From positions 1-22,113 of the forward strand of contig DPJH01000049.1 of the NCBI GenBank assembly GCA_003543115.1: a stretch of 22,113 nucleotides of DNA, written 5' to 3'. The stretch comes from Candidatus Moraniibacteriota bacterium (lineage in GTDB: Bacteria; Patescibacteriota; Minisyncoccia; Moranbacterales; UBA2206). Below are positions 8,361-15,136 of the stretch, one piece after another. Below the pieces are notes generated by a model. The model was not told where the DNA came from and searched no databases. It saw nothing but the letters and a program-made list of their open reading frames with translations. Both the position numbers and the translations under genes were made by a program. Position 1 is the first letter of the stretch. Every line of letters begins with the position of its first letter.

Positions 8361-9056
8361 ATGCAAGAAAAAACAGTTATCATTTCGCTCGGAGGATCAC
8401 TTATTGTTCCGGAAGAAATTGATTGGGAGTTTGTCAAAAAATTCAAAACTCTTATCGAAGAGCAGATTGCCAATGGTTTTAAATTTATTCTTATCACAGG
8501 CGGTGGAAAAATTTGTAGAAAGTATCAAGAAGCAGCCGCCAAGGCTAGTGCTGTCATTACGGATGAAGACAAGGATTGGCTGGGGATCCATGCTACCAGA
8601 ATGAATGCTCATTTTATCAGAACTGTTTTTCGGGAATATGCCCATCCGAGAATAAATAAGAACCCTCATGACTTGGAAGATTTCTATAATTTCAAGGAAT
8701 CTATTCTGGTGGCAGCCGGATGGCGTCCCGGATTTTCTACGGATTTCGATGCTGTAATTTTGGCCAAATATCTTGGAATAAAAAAAGTAGTCAATCTGTC
8801 CAACATTGATTATGTATGCGATAAGGATCCGAACAAATTTTCTGACGCAAAAAAAATTGAAGAAATTTCATGGTCAGATTTCCGCCAGATGGTGGGCGAT
8901 ACATGGGATCCCGGCATGAACGCTCCGTTTGATCCGATCGCTTCTAAGGAAGCGGAGGCTTTCGGACTGGAAGTGGCTATAATGAATGGAAAAAATTTAG
9001 ACAATCTCAAGGATTATTTGGAAGGAAGAGAATCTAAGGGAACCATTATTCGATAA
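8361..9056 (+). CDS. pyrH: UMP kinase, archaeal-type
   Basis: This amino-acid-kinase-fold enzyme phosphorylates UMP to UDP using ATP. The visible motifs are ISLGGSLIVPE at 8-18 (phosphate-binding loop), ITGGGKICRKYQ at 45-56, DWLGIHATRMNA at 72-83, TDFDAV at 127-132, SNIDYVCDKDPN at 147-158, and DPIASKEAE at 191-199. The opening motif and the ATRMNA segment resemble archaeal UMP kinases more than the bacterial PyrH form, which opens LKLSGEAL. The length of 231 residues also fits the archaeal type. It lies 10 bp upstream of a small DUF2103-like gene in the same operon. UDP made here feeds the CTP synthase encoded at 1508. Confidence 0.9.
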   Translation: MQEKTVIISLGGSLIVPEEIDWEFVKKFKTLIEEQIANGFKFILITGGGKICRKYQEAAAKASAVITDEDKDWLGIHATRMNAHFIRTVFREYAHPRINKNPHDLEDFYNFKESILVAAGWRPGFSTDFDAVILAKYLGIKKVVNLSNIDYVCDKDPNKFSDAKKIEEISWSDFRQMVGDTWDPGMNAPFDPIASKEAEAFGLEVAIMNGKNLDNLKDYLEGRESKGTIIR

Positions 9057-9066
9057 ACATATTTCC

Positions 9067-9375
9067 ATGAACAAAAGTAATCATCGTTCAGGCGGAAAGA
9101 TCGGCGGCAGGCATACAACCGTTATTGATGCAGCCAAACCGGTAGTTGATTTTCTTTTGAAACATCCCGATGTGACAAGCATCACGGTGGGATATATCAA
9201 AATGCGTTTAAAGACTGCTCCGCAAAGAATAAAGGTCATGGAAGAAAGCGGATGCCTTTTGCTCAAGGTCCGTGGCACTGCCAGCATTCAAGAATTGCGA
9301 GTTTTTTCCAAAAATATCGAAAAGGTGAAAAACGATCTGGAAGAAAAGTTCAAAAAGGCATTGATTAGTTCGTGA
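9067..9375 (+). CDS. Small conserved protein, DUF2103-like
   Basis: This 102-residue basic protein begins with a polar His/Gly segment (His6, GGRHTT at 13-18, His33) and continues with an alternating beta-strand/helix pattern (SITVGYIKMR, CLLLKVRGTASIQELRVF). The opening GGRHTTVID resembles my recollection of DUF2103, annotated as putative metal-binding proteins in archaea and bacteria; this is recall, not a search. The basic surface could also suit RNA binding. It follows pyrH by 10 bp, so it is co-transcribed. It ends in TGA, and continuing through that codon would add only a few residues, so a recoded TGA is unlikely. Confidence 0.7.
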   Translation: MNKSNHRSGGKIGGRHTTVIDAAKPVVDFLLKHPDVTSITVGYIKMRLKTAPQRIKVMEESGCLLLKVRGTASIQELRVFSKNIEKVKNDLEEKFKKALISS

Positions 9376-9390
9376 AATAAACTTAATATA

Positions 9391-9495
9391 TCCTTGTATT
9401 AATGAAAACAAGGATTAGGTAGCTATAGATGGAATTGTTTTTGGTAACAAGGGTGATTGCCAAAAAATGTTCTGACTCTAGTCATAACCTAATCC
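9391..9495 (+). ncRNA. Candidate structured RNA element (multi-stem), identity unknown
   Basis: A hairpin TCCTTGT/ACAAGGA (9391-9397 with 9408-9414) leads into a closing stem GGATTAGGT (9412-9420) paired with ACCTAATCC (9487-9495). The two overlap by 3 nt and may compete. Inside lie a 10-bp hairpin (9438-9447 with 9457-9466, 9-nt loop) and a short hairpin TGAC/GTCA (9473-9476 with 9481-9484). Its TCTA loop (9477-9480) is complementary to TAGA at 9426-9429. A T-rich tract follows at 9507-9516. No known riboswitch or tRNA signature was recognised. The strand is assumed from the upstream operon; the stems would also form on the other strand. Confidence 0.45.
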
Positions 9496-9536
9496 GACAA
9501 AAAATAATTTTTTTAATATATATAAAAATAGCCAAT

Positions 9537-9570
9537 AGAAAAATCTTGCAGTAAAATGCAAAATTTTTCT
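9537..9570. terminator. Hairpin terminator downstream of the nuclease gene, probably bidirectional
   Basis: AGAAAAAT (9537-9544) pairs with ATTTTTCT (9563-9570), and TTGCA (9546-9550) with TGCAA (9557-9561), with one mismatch between them and a 6-nt loop. A/T runs on both arms suit the convergent pyrH and nuclease transcripts. Confidence 0.65.
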
Positions 9571-9591
9571 TGTGGAGCAAAAAAGTTTCTC

Positions 9592-10716
9592 TTATTTCTT
9601 TTTTACCGCTATGCTTTTGCTTTCTTTGTCGACTGCTTTGGCTTTCTCAATTTCAATCTTGGCGTTATAGGGAAGAATTTCCATAATTTGCTTAAGGGCG
9701 ATGCCGTCCACTTTCAAAACTGATTCCCACTTGTCGAGAGGTTCCAGGATTTCACGAATCTTTTTTTCGTCATATTTATAGGTTTTTCGTACTGATCGGG
9801 CAATGATTCCTTGCGAACCAAAAACTCTTTCTACGCCTTCCTGATCCATATATTGCAACACCTTTTCTTGGATTTCTCCCAAGCGATCTTTGGTTATGGA
9901 AATGGCTGATTTAAGTTCAATATATTCATCTATGGCAGCATTAACTTCCTCCGTATCAATTTTTCTGGTTTCTTTGAATTTGTGCTTCCACATCGGACAG
10001 ATGTTTTGATAGCCGCACCAATCACAAAGAGGATTCATATTAGCCTCGAATTTTCCTTGCTCGATAAGCTGGATGGCTTCCAAGAAGAGTTGTTCGCTTT
10101 TTTTGAGTTGTTCCACGGTTCTGGTGGCGGAAAGCTTTACTCCGTGTTTCAAATAATAGAGACTGACTTTCAAATTTCCAATATTATCGATTTCTTTCGG
10201 ATAACGGGAAAGGAAAGCCTGGAGGTAGACGGAAAGCTGCATGTCGCTGTCTACCTTGTCTTGAGAAGGCATTTTTTTGGTAGTTTTATAATCAATAATT
10301 TCATAACCATCTTCCGTTTTATCAATACGGTCGATGATTCCGGAGATGACGTGTTGATTTTCTTTGTTTCCGATTTCGATTTGAAATCGCGATTCCAAAT
10401 CGACAATATTGAAATTGGCCGGATTGTTTTTTTGGTAATAATCTTGAATGATTCTGACTCCTTGGGAAAAAGCGGCCCGTTCTTCATCAGGAGAATCAAA
10501 AACCGCCGGATTCCAAGCTAAAGAAAAGTGTTCCATGGCTTGGTCTAGAGTAGGGGAGAGAATAGATGGAGTGTGGATAAATTTCATGGTGTCATGCACG
10601 GTAGAGCCAAAAACCGCCTCCTTGGATTTGGGAGTTTTGATGCGGTCGATATTTTGAAATTTATATTTCAGCGGGCAATTTTGATAGGTATCAAACGCGC
10701 TGTAGGATATTCTCAT
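9592..10716 (-). CDS. PD-(D/E)XK nuclease of the RecB/Cas4/AddB type with Fe-S cysteines
   Basis: This 374-residue protein has the RecB-family nuclease core. The motifs are SYSAFDTYQNCPLKYKF at 4-20, GSTVH with His41, GIIDRID with Asp129, IIDYKT with Asp142 and Lys144, and the QLSVYLQA helix with Gln160 and Tyr164. Four cysteines, Cys14 and the cluster Cys231-x2-Cys234-x5-Cys240, match the [4Fe-4S] arrangement of AddB, Cas4 and Dna2 nucleases. Residues about 250-374 form a helical, charged C-terminal extension not typical of Cas4. No cas genes are nearby. The enzyme probably processes DNA ends in repair or recombination. Its promoter at 10728-10756 places the start site about 5 nt before the ATG and holds a palindrome in its spacer. 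Confidence 0.9.
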   Translation of the reverse strand: MRISYSAFDTYQNCPLKYKFQNIDRIKTPKSKEAVFGSTVHDTMKFIHTPSILSPTLDQAMEHFSLAWNPAVFDSPDEERAAFSQGVRIIQDYYQKNNPANFNIVDLESRFQIEIGNKENQHVISGIIDRIDKTEDGYEIIDYKTTKKMPSQDKVDSDMQLSVYLQAFLSRYPKEIDNIGNLKVSLYYLKHGVKLSATRTVEQLKKSEQLFLEAIQLIEQGKFEANMNPLCDWCGYQNICPMWKHKFKETRKIDTEEVNAAIDEYIELKSAISITKDRLGEIQEKVLQYMDQEGVERVFGSQGIIARSVRKTYKYDEKKIREILEPLDKWESVLKVDGIALKQIMEILPYNAKIEIEKAKAVDKESKSIAVKKK

Positions 10717-10727
10717 AGATTTACTCT

Positions 10728-10756
10728 ATTTTAATCTAATTAGATTACCGGGTCAA
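10728..10756 (-). promoter_or_regulatory. Strong promoter of the nuclease gene
   Basis: On the minus strand TTGACC (10756-10751) is followed after exactly 17 bp by TAAAAT (10733-10728). The -10 box ends 11 bp before the ATG, so the message would be nearly leaderless. Confidence 0.75.
10732..10747. promoter_or_regulatory. 16-bp perfect palindrome in the promoter spacer (candidate operator)
   Basis: TAATCTAATTAGATTA is fully self-complementary. It fills most of the -35/-10 spacer of the nuclease promoter and overlaps the -10 box by two bases. That is the position of a repressor operator. The binding protein is unknown. Confidence 0.5.
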
Positions 10757-10905
10757 ACCCTATCCTGCTATCGGAAAATAAAATCCATTCTCCATGAACT
10801 CTTGTAACAAATAGCATATTGATTCTAAATTTTTTGGTTATAAATTTTTGTTGCATCTTGTAATATATCATATATGAGACTTTATTTAATGAAGCCGAAA
10901 TAGTT

Positions 10906-12045
10906 ATGAAAATTAAAATAATACTTATTATATTTTTAACCCTTCTGGTTTTTGTTCTGATCATATCGATGCTTTCTGGATCACTAACCTATAAGAATAA
11001 ACCTATGTCTACATCAAATATACAAACAAAGACCGCTATGTTTGCCGGAGGATGCTTCTGGTGTGTTGAGGCTGATTTTGAAAAACTTAAAGGGATAGTC
11101 AGTGTGGTTTCGGGGTATGCAGGCGGAAATGCGGAAAATCCGAATTATGAAAACTATGCGAATGGCGGACATCGCGAAGTGGTGGAAATAACTTACGACC
11201 CTTCGGTAACCAGCTATCAGAGTCTTGTCGAGCATCTGGTTTTTTATGGCGATCCGACGGACGCGACCGGATCTTTCTCTGATCGCGGTGTCCAATATGC
11301 GCCGGCTATATATGTTGAAAATGACGAAGAAAGAAAAATTGCCCGAGAAGTTATTGAAAAGGTGAACAATAGTAAAATTTATGACAAGCCGGTTTCCATT
11401 GAAGTTCTTCCGCGCTCAAAATTCTGGCCAGCAGAAGTCTATCACCAAGACTATTATAAAAAAAATCCCCTAAGATATAACTTATACCGCCAATCTTCCG
11501 GAAGAGATAGGTTTATCAATGAACATAAAAATAAGGCTGCCGAGAAAGGCTTTTTACAAAATTATCCGATTTCCAACGAATTGCCAGCCGATTTGGATTT
11601 TAAAGACTATCAAAAACCGTCTGATGAAACTTTAAAAAACAACCTGTCCGATCTTCAATATAAGGTTACCCAAGAAGAGGGGGCGGAGAGGGCTTTTGAA
11701 AATGAATATAATGACAATAAGGCGGATGGCATATATGTCGATAGAATTTCAGGCGAGCCGCTTTTTTCTTCCCGGGATAAATATGATTCAGGAACAGGCT
11801 GGCCGTCTTTTGTGAAGCCTATTGATCCTGAAAGAGTGGTTTTGCGCGAAAAAAAAGGTTTTCTTTCGACAATAACCGAAGTTCGATCACGCTACGCCGA
11901 TTCACATTTGGGACACGTTTTTGATGATGGACCTAAGGATCGGGGAGGAAAGAGATATTGCCTGAATTCAGCCGCTCTTCTCTTTATTCCTAAAGAAGAA
12001 ATGGAGGTTAGGGAATATGGGAAACTCATGTATTTGTTTGATTAG
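10906..12045 (+). CDS. msrAB: Membrane-anchored MsrA-MsrB fusion, peptide methionine sulfoxide reductase
   Basis: This bifunctional enzyme reduces both stereoisomers of methionine sulfoxide in damaged proteins. A membrane segment or signal anchor at about 4-26 suggests it acts outside the membrane. The MsrA domain (about 42-195) has GGCFWCVE with catalytic Cys50 and Cys53, GYAGG, and YHQDYY at 179-184. The MsrB domain (about 240-379) has SGEPLFSS, SGTGWPSF, HLGHVFDDG and the catalytic Cys352 in RYCLNS. The Cys pairs that bind structural zinc in many MsrB proteins are absent (YVDRISGEP), as in typical MsrAB fusions. The protein has only three cysteines. Starting at Met34 would remove the anchor, but the ATG at 10906 encodes a coherent hydrophobic segment. 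It is divergent from the nuclease gene. Confidence 0.95.
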   Translation: MKIKIILIIFLTLLVFVLIISMLSGSLTYKNKPMSTSNIQTKTAMFAGGCFWCVEADFEKLKGIVSVVSGYAGGNAENPNYENYANGGHREVVEITYDPSVTSYQSLVEHLVFYGDPTDATGSFSDRGVQYAPAIYVENDEERKIAREVIEKVNNSKIYDKPVSIEVLPRSKFWPAEVYHQDYYKKNPLRYNLYRQSSGRDRFINEHKNKAAEKGFLQNYPISNELPADLDFKDYQKPSDETLKNNLSDLQYKVTQEEGAERAFENEYNDNKADGIYVDRISGEPLFSSRDKYDSGTGWPSFVKPIDPERVVLREKKGFLSTITEVRSRYADSHLGHVFDDGPKDRGGKRYCLNSAALLFIPKEEMEVREYGKLMYLFD

Positions 12046-12063
12046 CTTGCAACTGAGTGGATG

Positions 12064-12092
12064 ATGACAAATTTTTTATTTTATGCTACAAT
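12064..12092 (+). promoter_or_regulatory. Promoter of the 45-residue membrane peptide gene
   Basis: ATGACA (12064-12069), a 17-bp spacer and TACAAT (12087-12092) with an upstream TG form a good promoter just after msrAB. The -10 box ends about 31 bp before the ATG at 12124. Confidence 0.6.
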
Positions 12093-12123
12093 TATTATCG
12101 TTAAAATCAATAAAAACAAAAAA

Positions 12124-12261
12124 ATGTTTAAAGATATTGAAAATCCAAAAAATGAAGAAATGTTTAAATTTGCTATTACTATAACACTTTTTCTCTTTGT
12201 TATTGTGACACTGGCTTTTTCTGAGGGAATTTCCTGTCTAATTAACATAATCAGCACTTAG
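12124..12261 (+). CDS. Small single-pass membrane protein, unknown function
   Basis: This 45-residue peptide has a charged N-terminus (MFKDIENPKNEE), a hydrophobic helix at about 15-40 and one Cys at position 39. The reading frame is open further upstream to 12061, but the promoter at 12064-12092 lies inside that extension, so the ATG at 12124 is preferred. There is no clear Shine-Dalgarno site. It stands between msrAB and the Rrf2-isc operon. I do not recognise it. The single helix fits either a small regulatory membrane peptide or a chance ORF. Confidence 0.5.
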   Translation: MFKDIENPKNEEMFKFAITITLFLFVIVTLAFSEGISCLINIIST

Positions 12262-12369
12262 GAATTTATCTTTGTTTGATATGTGCGCCTGGCATGCCAT
12301 CTGTGAAGTAATGGTAAAAAAATGTATTTTTGATGAAATCAAGAGTGATTTTGTGGCTTTTTAGTTTCC

Positions 12370-12398
12370 TTGACGCATTTTTGCTTTTGCGATATTAT
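12370..12398 (+). promoter_or_regulatory. Promoter of the Rrf2-iscSU operon
   Basis: TTGACG (12370-12375) and TATTAT (12393-12398) are separated by exactly 17 bp. Transcription would start near 12405 and give a leader of about 75 nt before the Rrf2 start codon, longer than elsewhere in the window. Confidence 0.72.
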
Positions 12399-12404
12399 TA
12401 ATCT

Positions 12405-12424
12405 ATACTAAATTGGTAGGGTAT
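12405..12424. promoter_or_regulatory. Candidate IscR/Rrf2-type operator at the transcription start
   Basis: ATACTAAATTGGTAGGGTAT has ATAC/GTAT ends, and its right half (GGTAGGGTAT) resembles the half-site of type 1 IscR operators, which end in GGGTAT. The left half is weaker. It overlaps the predicted start site, so a bound Rrf2 protein could repress the operon. Confidence 0.4.
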
Positions 12425-12479
12425 GTTTTTGATTTTAAGAAAACAATCCCATCATAAATAACAATTAAGTTTTTTAAGG

Positions 12480-12869
12480 ATGAAATTTTCTGCACAAACC
12501 GAATATGGATTAAAGGCTATGGTCAATCTGGCTCAAGCCAAAAGCAAAACCAAAGCAATCAAGGTTATAGCCAAAGAGGAGATGGTTTCTGTAAAATATT
12601 TAGAAAAAATTCTCAATATTCTGCGTAAATTTGATTTAGTAGAGAGCTTTAAAGGAACCAATGGGGGATATGCCTTGAAAAAACCCGCCTCAAAAATTTC
12701 TGTAGGAGAAATCGTAATTGCCTTAGAAGGCCCTATTGAGCCTATGAAATGCGTAGGAAAAGCTTGTTGTATGGAAGAGGCGTGCTCATTGAAAAGCGTG
12801 TGGACTCTTTTAGGCAAACAAATTGAGAAAACCTTGAAAGATATAAAATTGAGCCATCTAATAAAATAA
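12480..12869 (+). CDS. Rrf2-family transcriptional regulator, IscR-like
   Basis: This 129-residue winged-helix regulator opens MKFSAQTEYGLKAMVNLA, the classic Rrf2 start. Its recognition region is around VSVKYLEKILNILRKFDLVES (37-57), and the wing has GTNGGYALKKP (59-69). Cys91, Cys96, Cys97 and Cys102 lie where IscR holds its [2Fe-2S] cluster, so it probably senses Fe-S status. Its gene is 13 bp upstream of the cysteine desulfurase, the arrangement of iscR-iscS-iscU operons. A negative feedback loop through the operator at 12405-12424 is likely (inference). The ATG is directly preceded by AAGG, too close for a normal ribosome binding site. Confidence 0.92.
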   Translation: MKFSAQTEYGLKAMVNLAQAKSKTKAIKVIAKEEMVSVKYLEKILNILRKFDLVESFKGTNGGYALKKPASKISVGEIVIALEGPIEPMKCVGKACCMEEACSLKSVWTLLGKQIEKTLKDIKLSHLIK

Positions 12870-12882
12870 TGTTGAAAAAAAT

Positions 12883-14112
12883 ATGTCAAAGAAAATTTAT
12901 TTGGATTATGCCGCTACCACTCCGGTTGACAAGGAAGTTCTTCAGGAAATGTTGCCTTATTTTTCGCAAAATTTCGGCAATGCCATGTCTATCCATTCTT
13001 TTGGACAAACAGCTTTGCAAGCCATGGATGAAGCTCGCAAGAATGTAGCAGATTTTTTTGGGTGTTCTCCGGCAGAAATTATTTTCACTAGTGGAGCCAC
13101 GGAATCCAACAATCTTTCAGTTAAGGGTGTTTTGAAATCCTATTGCGCGCAAAAAAACAGGGATTTCATCAAGCCGCACATCATCACTTCTCTTTTTGAA
13201 CATCACTGCGTTCTTGATTCATTTCGAGCTGTTGAAAGAGAGGGCTTGGCAGAGGTAACCTATATTCGTCCGGACAGGAACGGACTCATCAAGATCAGCG
13301 ACATTGAAAAAGCATTAAGAGCAAACACTATTTTGCTGTCTATAATGTATGTGAATAATGAAATTGGAACAGTGCAGCCCATTGAAAAGATAGGGAAGCT
13401 AGTTAAAAAGATTAATGCTGCTAGGGAAGAAAATTCCTTTCCTTTGGTTTTCCACACCGATGCTACTCAGGCTATAAACTATTTTGATTGCAATGTTTCA
13501 AAATTAGGAGTAGATCTTCTTTCAATGTCAGCGCATAAGATTTATGGACCCAAGGGAGTAGGGGCATTATATATCCGAAAGGGAACTCCTATCAAAAAAA
13601 TCCAAGAAGGAGGAGATCAGGAATACAAAATGAGAGCCGGCACTCATAATGTGACCGGTATTGTAGGCTTGGGCAAGGCTATTGAATTGGTGAAAAAAAA
13701 TAAGGAAAAAGATAGTAAAAAAATAACGGCTTTGCGCGATTATCTCATAGAAAAAGTGCTTAAAGAAGTTCCCAAAGCGAAATTAAACGGATCAAAAATA
13801 AAACGCTCTCCTAATAATGCAAATTTTAGTTTTGACTCGGTTGAGGGAGAAGGATTGCTGCTTTCGCTTGACATAAATCAAATTGCATGTTCAACTGGAT
13901 CTGCCTGCTCATCAGGAGCACTTTCTCCTTCGCATGTCCTTTTGTCGATTGGCTTGCGCCCGGAAGAGGCTCATGGGTCATTGCGATTGACTATTGGGAA
14001 ATTCACTACCAAAGCCGAAATTAATATGGTGGTGAAAAAATTAAAGGAAATTACAGAACGTTTGAGAAAAATTTCTGGTACGGTTCTTAAGGAATACTAT
14101 TCAAAAAAATAA
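12883..14112 (+). CDS. iscS: Cysteine desulfurase (IscS/NifS family)
   Basis: This PLP enzyme removes sulfur from cysteine for Fe-S clusters and thiolated tRNA. The 409-residue sequence has YLDYAATTP at 6-14, SGATESNN at 70-77, His107 and His108 in EHH, HTDATQ at 191-196 (Asp193 and Gln196 near PLP), the PLP Lys219 in SAHKIYGPKG, RAGTHN at 251-256, and the sulfur-accepting Cys342 in GSACSSGALSPSHV at 339-352. The SSG-containing Cys loop is the NifS/IscS (group I) type, not SufS. It is followed 16 bp later by iscU and preceded by the Rrf2 regulator. It lacks a partner hscA/hscB/fdx set within the window. Confidence 0.97.
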   Translation: MSKKIYLDYAATTPVDKEVLQEMLPYFSQNFGNAMSIHSFGQTALQAMDEARKNVADFFGCSPAEIIFTSGATESNNLSVKGVLKSYCAQKNRDFIKPHIITSLFEHHCVLDSFRAVEREGLAEVTYIRPDRNGLIKISDIEKALRANTILLSIMYVNNEIGTVQPIEKIGKLVKKINAAREENSFPLVFHTDATQAINYFDCNVSKLGVDLLSMSAHKIYGPKGVGALYIRKGTPIKKIQEGGDQEYKMRAGTHNVTGIVGLGKAIELVKKNKEKDSKKITALRDYLIEKVLKEVPKAKLNGSKIKRSPNNANFSFDSVEGEGLLLSLDINQIACSTGSACSSGALSPSHVLLSIGLRPEEAHGSLRLTIGKFTTKAEINMVVKKLKEITERLRKISGTVLKEYYSKK

Positions 14113-14128
14113 AAACTAACGGAAAAAT

Positions 14129-14515
14129 ATGCAATATTCAAAAAAAGTTTTACAGCATTTCACTAAGCCTCATAATCAAGGAGAAATGAAGCGCGCTTCA
14201 GGAGTGGGAATGGTCGGAAATCCGGTTTGCGGAGATTTGATGAAAATATATATCGATGTAAAAGAGGATAAGAAAAAAGGAGAATATATCAAGGATATAA
14301 AATTTGAAACTCTGGGATGCGCTTCTGCAATCGCAACCTCTTCCATGATCACTGATTTAGCTAAGGGAAAAACTATTGAGGAGGCGATGAAAATCACTCG
14401 AAATGATGTGGCAGACGCCCTGGAAGGCCTTCCTCCAATCAAGATGCATTGCTCCAATTTGGCTGATGATGCTCTTCATGAAGCAATTCGCGATTATCAA
14501 AATAAGAAGAAATAA
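14129..14515 (+). CDS. iscU: Fe-S cluster assembly scaffold IscU/NifU N-domain
   Basis: This scaffold protein assembles Fe-S clusters with sulfur from the desulfurase. The 128-residue protein has the three conserved cysteines: Cys34 in GNPVCGD (with Asp36), Cys64 in LGCASAIA, and Cys108 in KMHCSNL, preceded by His107. The cluster-binding set is therefore complete. The chaperone-recognition motif is LPPIK at 101-105, close to the LPPVK of E. coli IscU, although no Hsc chaperone gene is nearby. It is the third gene of the Rrf2-iscS-iscU operon and is followed by a peptidase-like gene 10 bp later. Confidence 0.96.
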   Translation: MQYSKKVLQHFTKPHNQGEMKRASGVGMVGNPVCGDLMKIYIDVKEDKKKGEYIKDIKFETLGCASAIATSSMITDLAKGKTIEEAMKITRNDVADALEGLPPIKMHCSNLADDALHEAIRDYQNKKK

Positions 14516-14525
14516 TTTCAAAAAA

Positions 14526-15092
14526 ATGGCTTATCGTTTTACTCCAAATTTAATGTTTCCTATCGGTAATTTTCGCAATATAGTTTCCGGTTTTGGGGAA
14601 ATGAACATTTACGATAAAAAACTTTGGGGCAAGCATCTGGGAATTGACATTGCAGCTCCGAATGAAACGAAAGTTTTTTCTATCGGTCGGGGAGTGGTAG
14701 TATATTCAAAGCTTCATCCCGGAGAATTTTCTGAGGATGGAAAAAAAATCCTAAAAAGAAATTGGGGCGGCATTGTTATTATCGCCCATAAGGATCCTCA
14801 AACGAAGAAAAAATTCTATTCGGTCTACGGCCATTTGGGAAAACGCTATGTTAAGAGGGGTGATGCTGTGGAAATGGGAGGGTTGATCGGCCTCATTGGC
14901 AAATCGATGAGTGAATCCAATGGAATTTGGAAGTCAGAACATTTGCATTTCGGAATCTATATAGGACCATTCCATGGAAAGGTATTGCCAGGTTACTTCA
15001 AGGAAGATTCTAAAGTAGCTACAGATCCGGATCTTTGGAAGGAGCCCATCAGCTTCATAAAAAGCTATAATCCTAGAAATATCCATATTTAA
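14526..15092 (+). CDS. M23-family (LytM-like) peptidase without signal peptide
   Basis: M23 peptidases are zinc endopeptidases that cut peptidoglycan cross-bridges. This protein has His37 and Asp41 in KHLGID, His103 in YGHL, and His139 and His141 in EHLHFG, which together form the full zinc and catalytic set. The open frame runs upstream into iscU, but the ATG at 14526, 10 bp after the iscU stop, gives a natural 188-residue protein. Unusually there is no signal peptide or membrane segment before the domain, so it may be cytoplasmic, exported by another route, or act on a different substrate. It is the last gene of the isc operon, before the hairpin at 15137-15158. Confidence 0.88.
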   Translation: MAYRFTPNLMFPIGNFRNIVSGFGEMNIYDKKLWGKHLGIDIAAPNETKVFSIGRGVVVYSKLHPGEFSEDGKKILKRNWGGIVIIAHKDPQTKKKFYSVYGHLGKRYVKRGDAVEMGGLIGLIGKSMSESNGIWKSEHLHFGIYIGPFHGKVLPGYFKEDSKVATDPDLWKEPISFIKSYNPRNIHI

Positions 15093-15136
15093 GTACAAAA
15101 AGTGCCTTACTTTTCATAGAAGCTAATTTCTTATTT

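Noticed and set aside
9373..9375. TGA read as glycine (code of some CPR groups)
   Set aside because: TGA also ends the 21363-21656 gene, no long gene contains internal TGA, and read-through at 9373 adds only nine residues.
9412..9495. tRNA-like outline (GGATTAG/CTAATCC acceptor-like stem)
   Set aside because: There is no T-loop signature and no credible D-arm or anticodon arm on either strand.
10740..10964. 74-codon minus-strand frame between the nuclease and msrAB
   Set aside because: It overlaps the msrAB start and runs across the nuclease promoter; no coding features.
12286..12351. Possible terminator or riboswitch before the Rrf2 operon (TGGCATGCCA palindrome; AAATCA/TGATTT hairpin)
   Set aside because: Short, unconnected stems without a T-run next to the stem; no aptamer signature.
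14403..14525. Upstream extension of the M23 peptidase frame into iscU
   Set aside because: It overlaps the conserved end of iscU in another frame; the ATG at 14526 gives a natural start.
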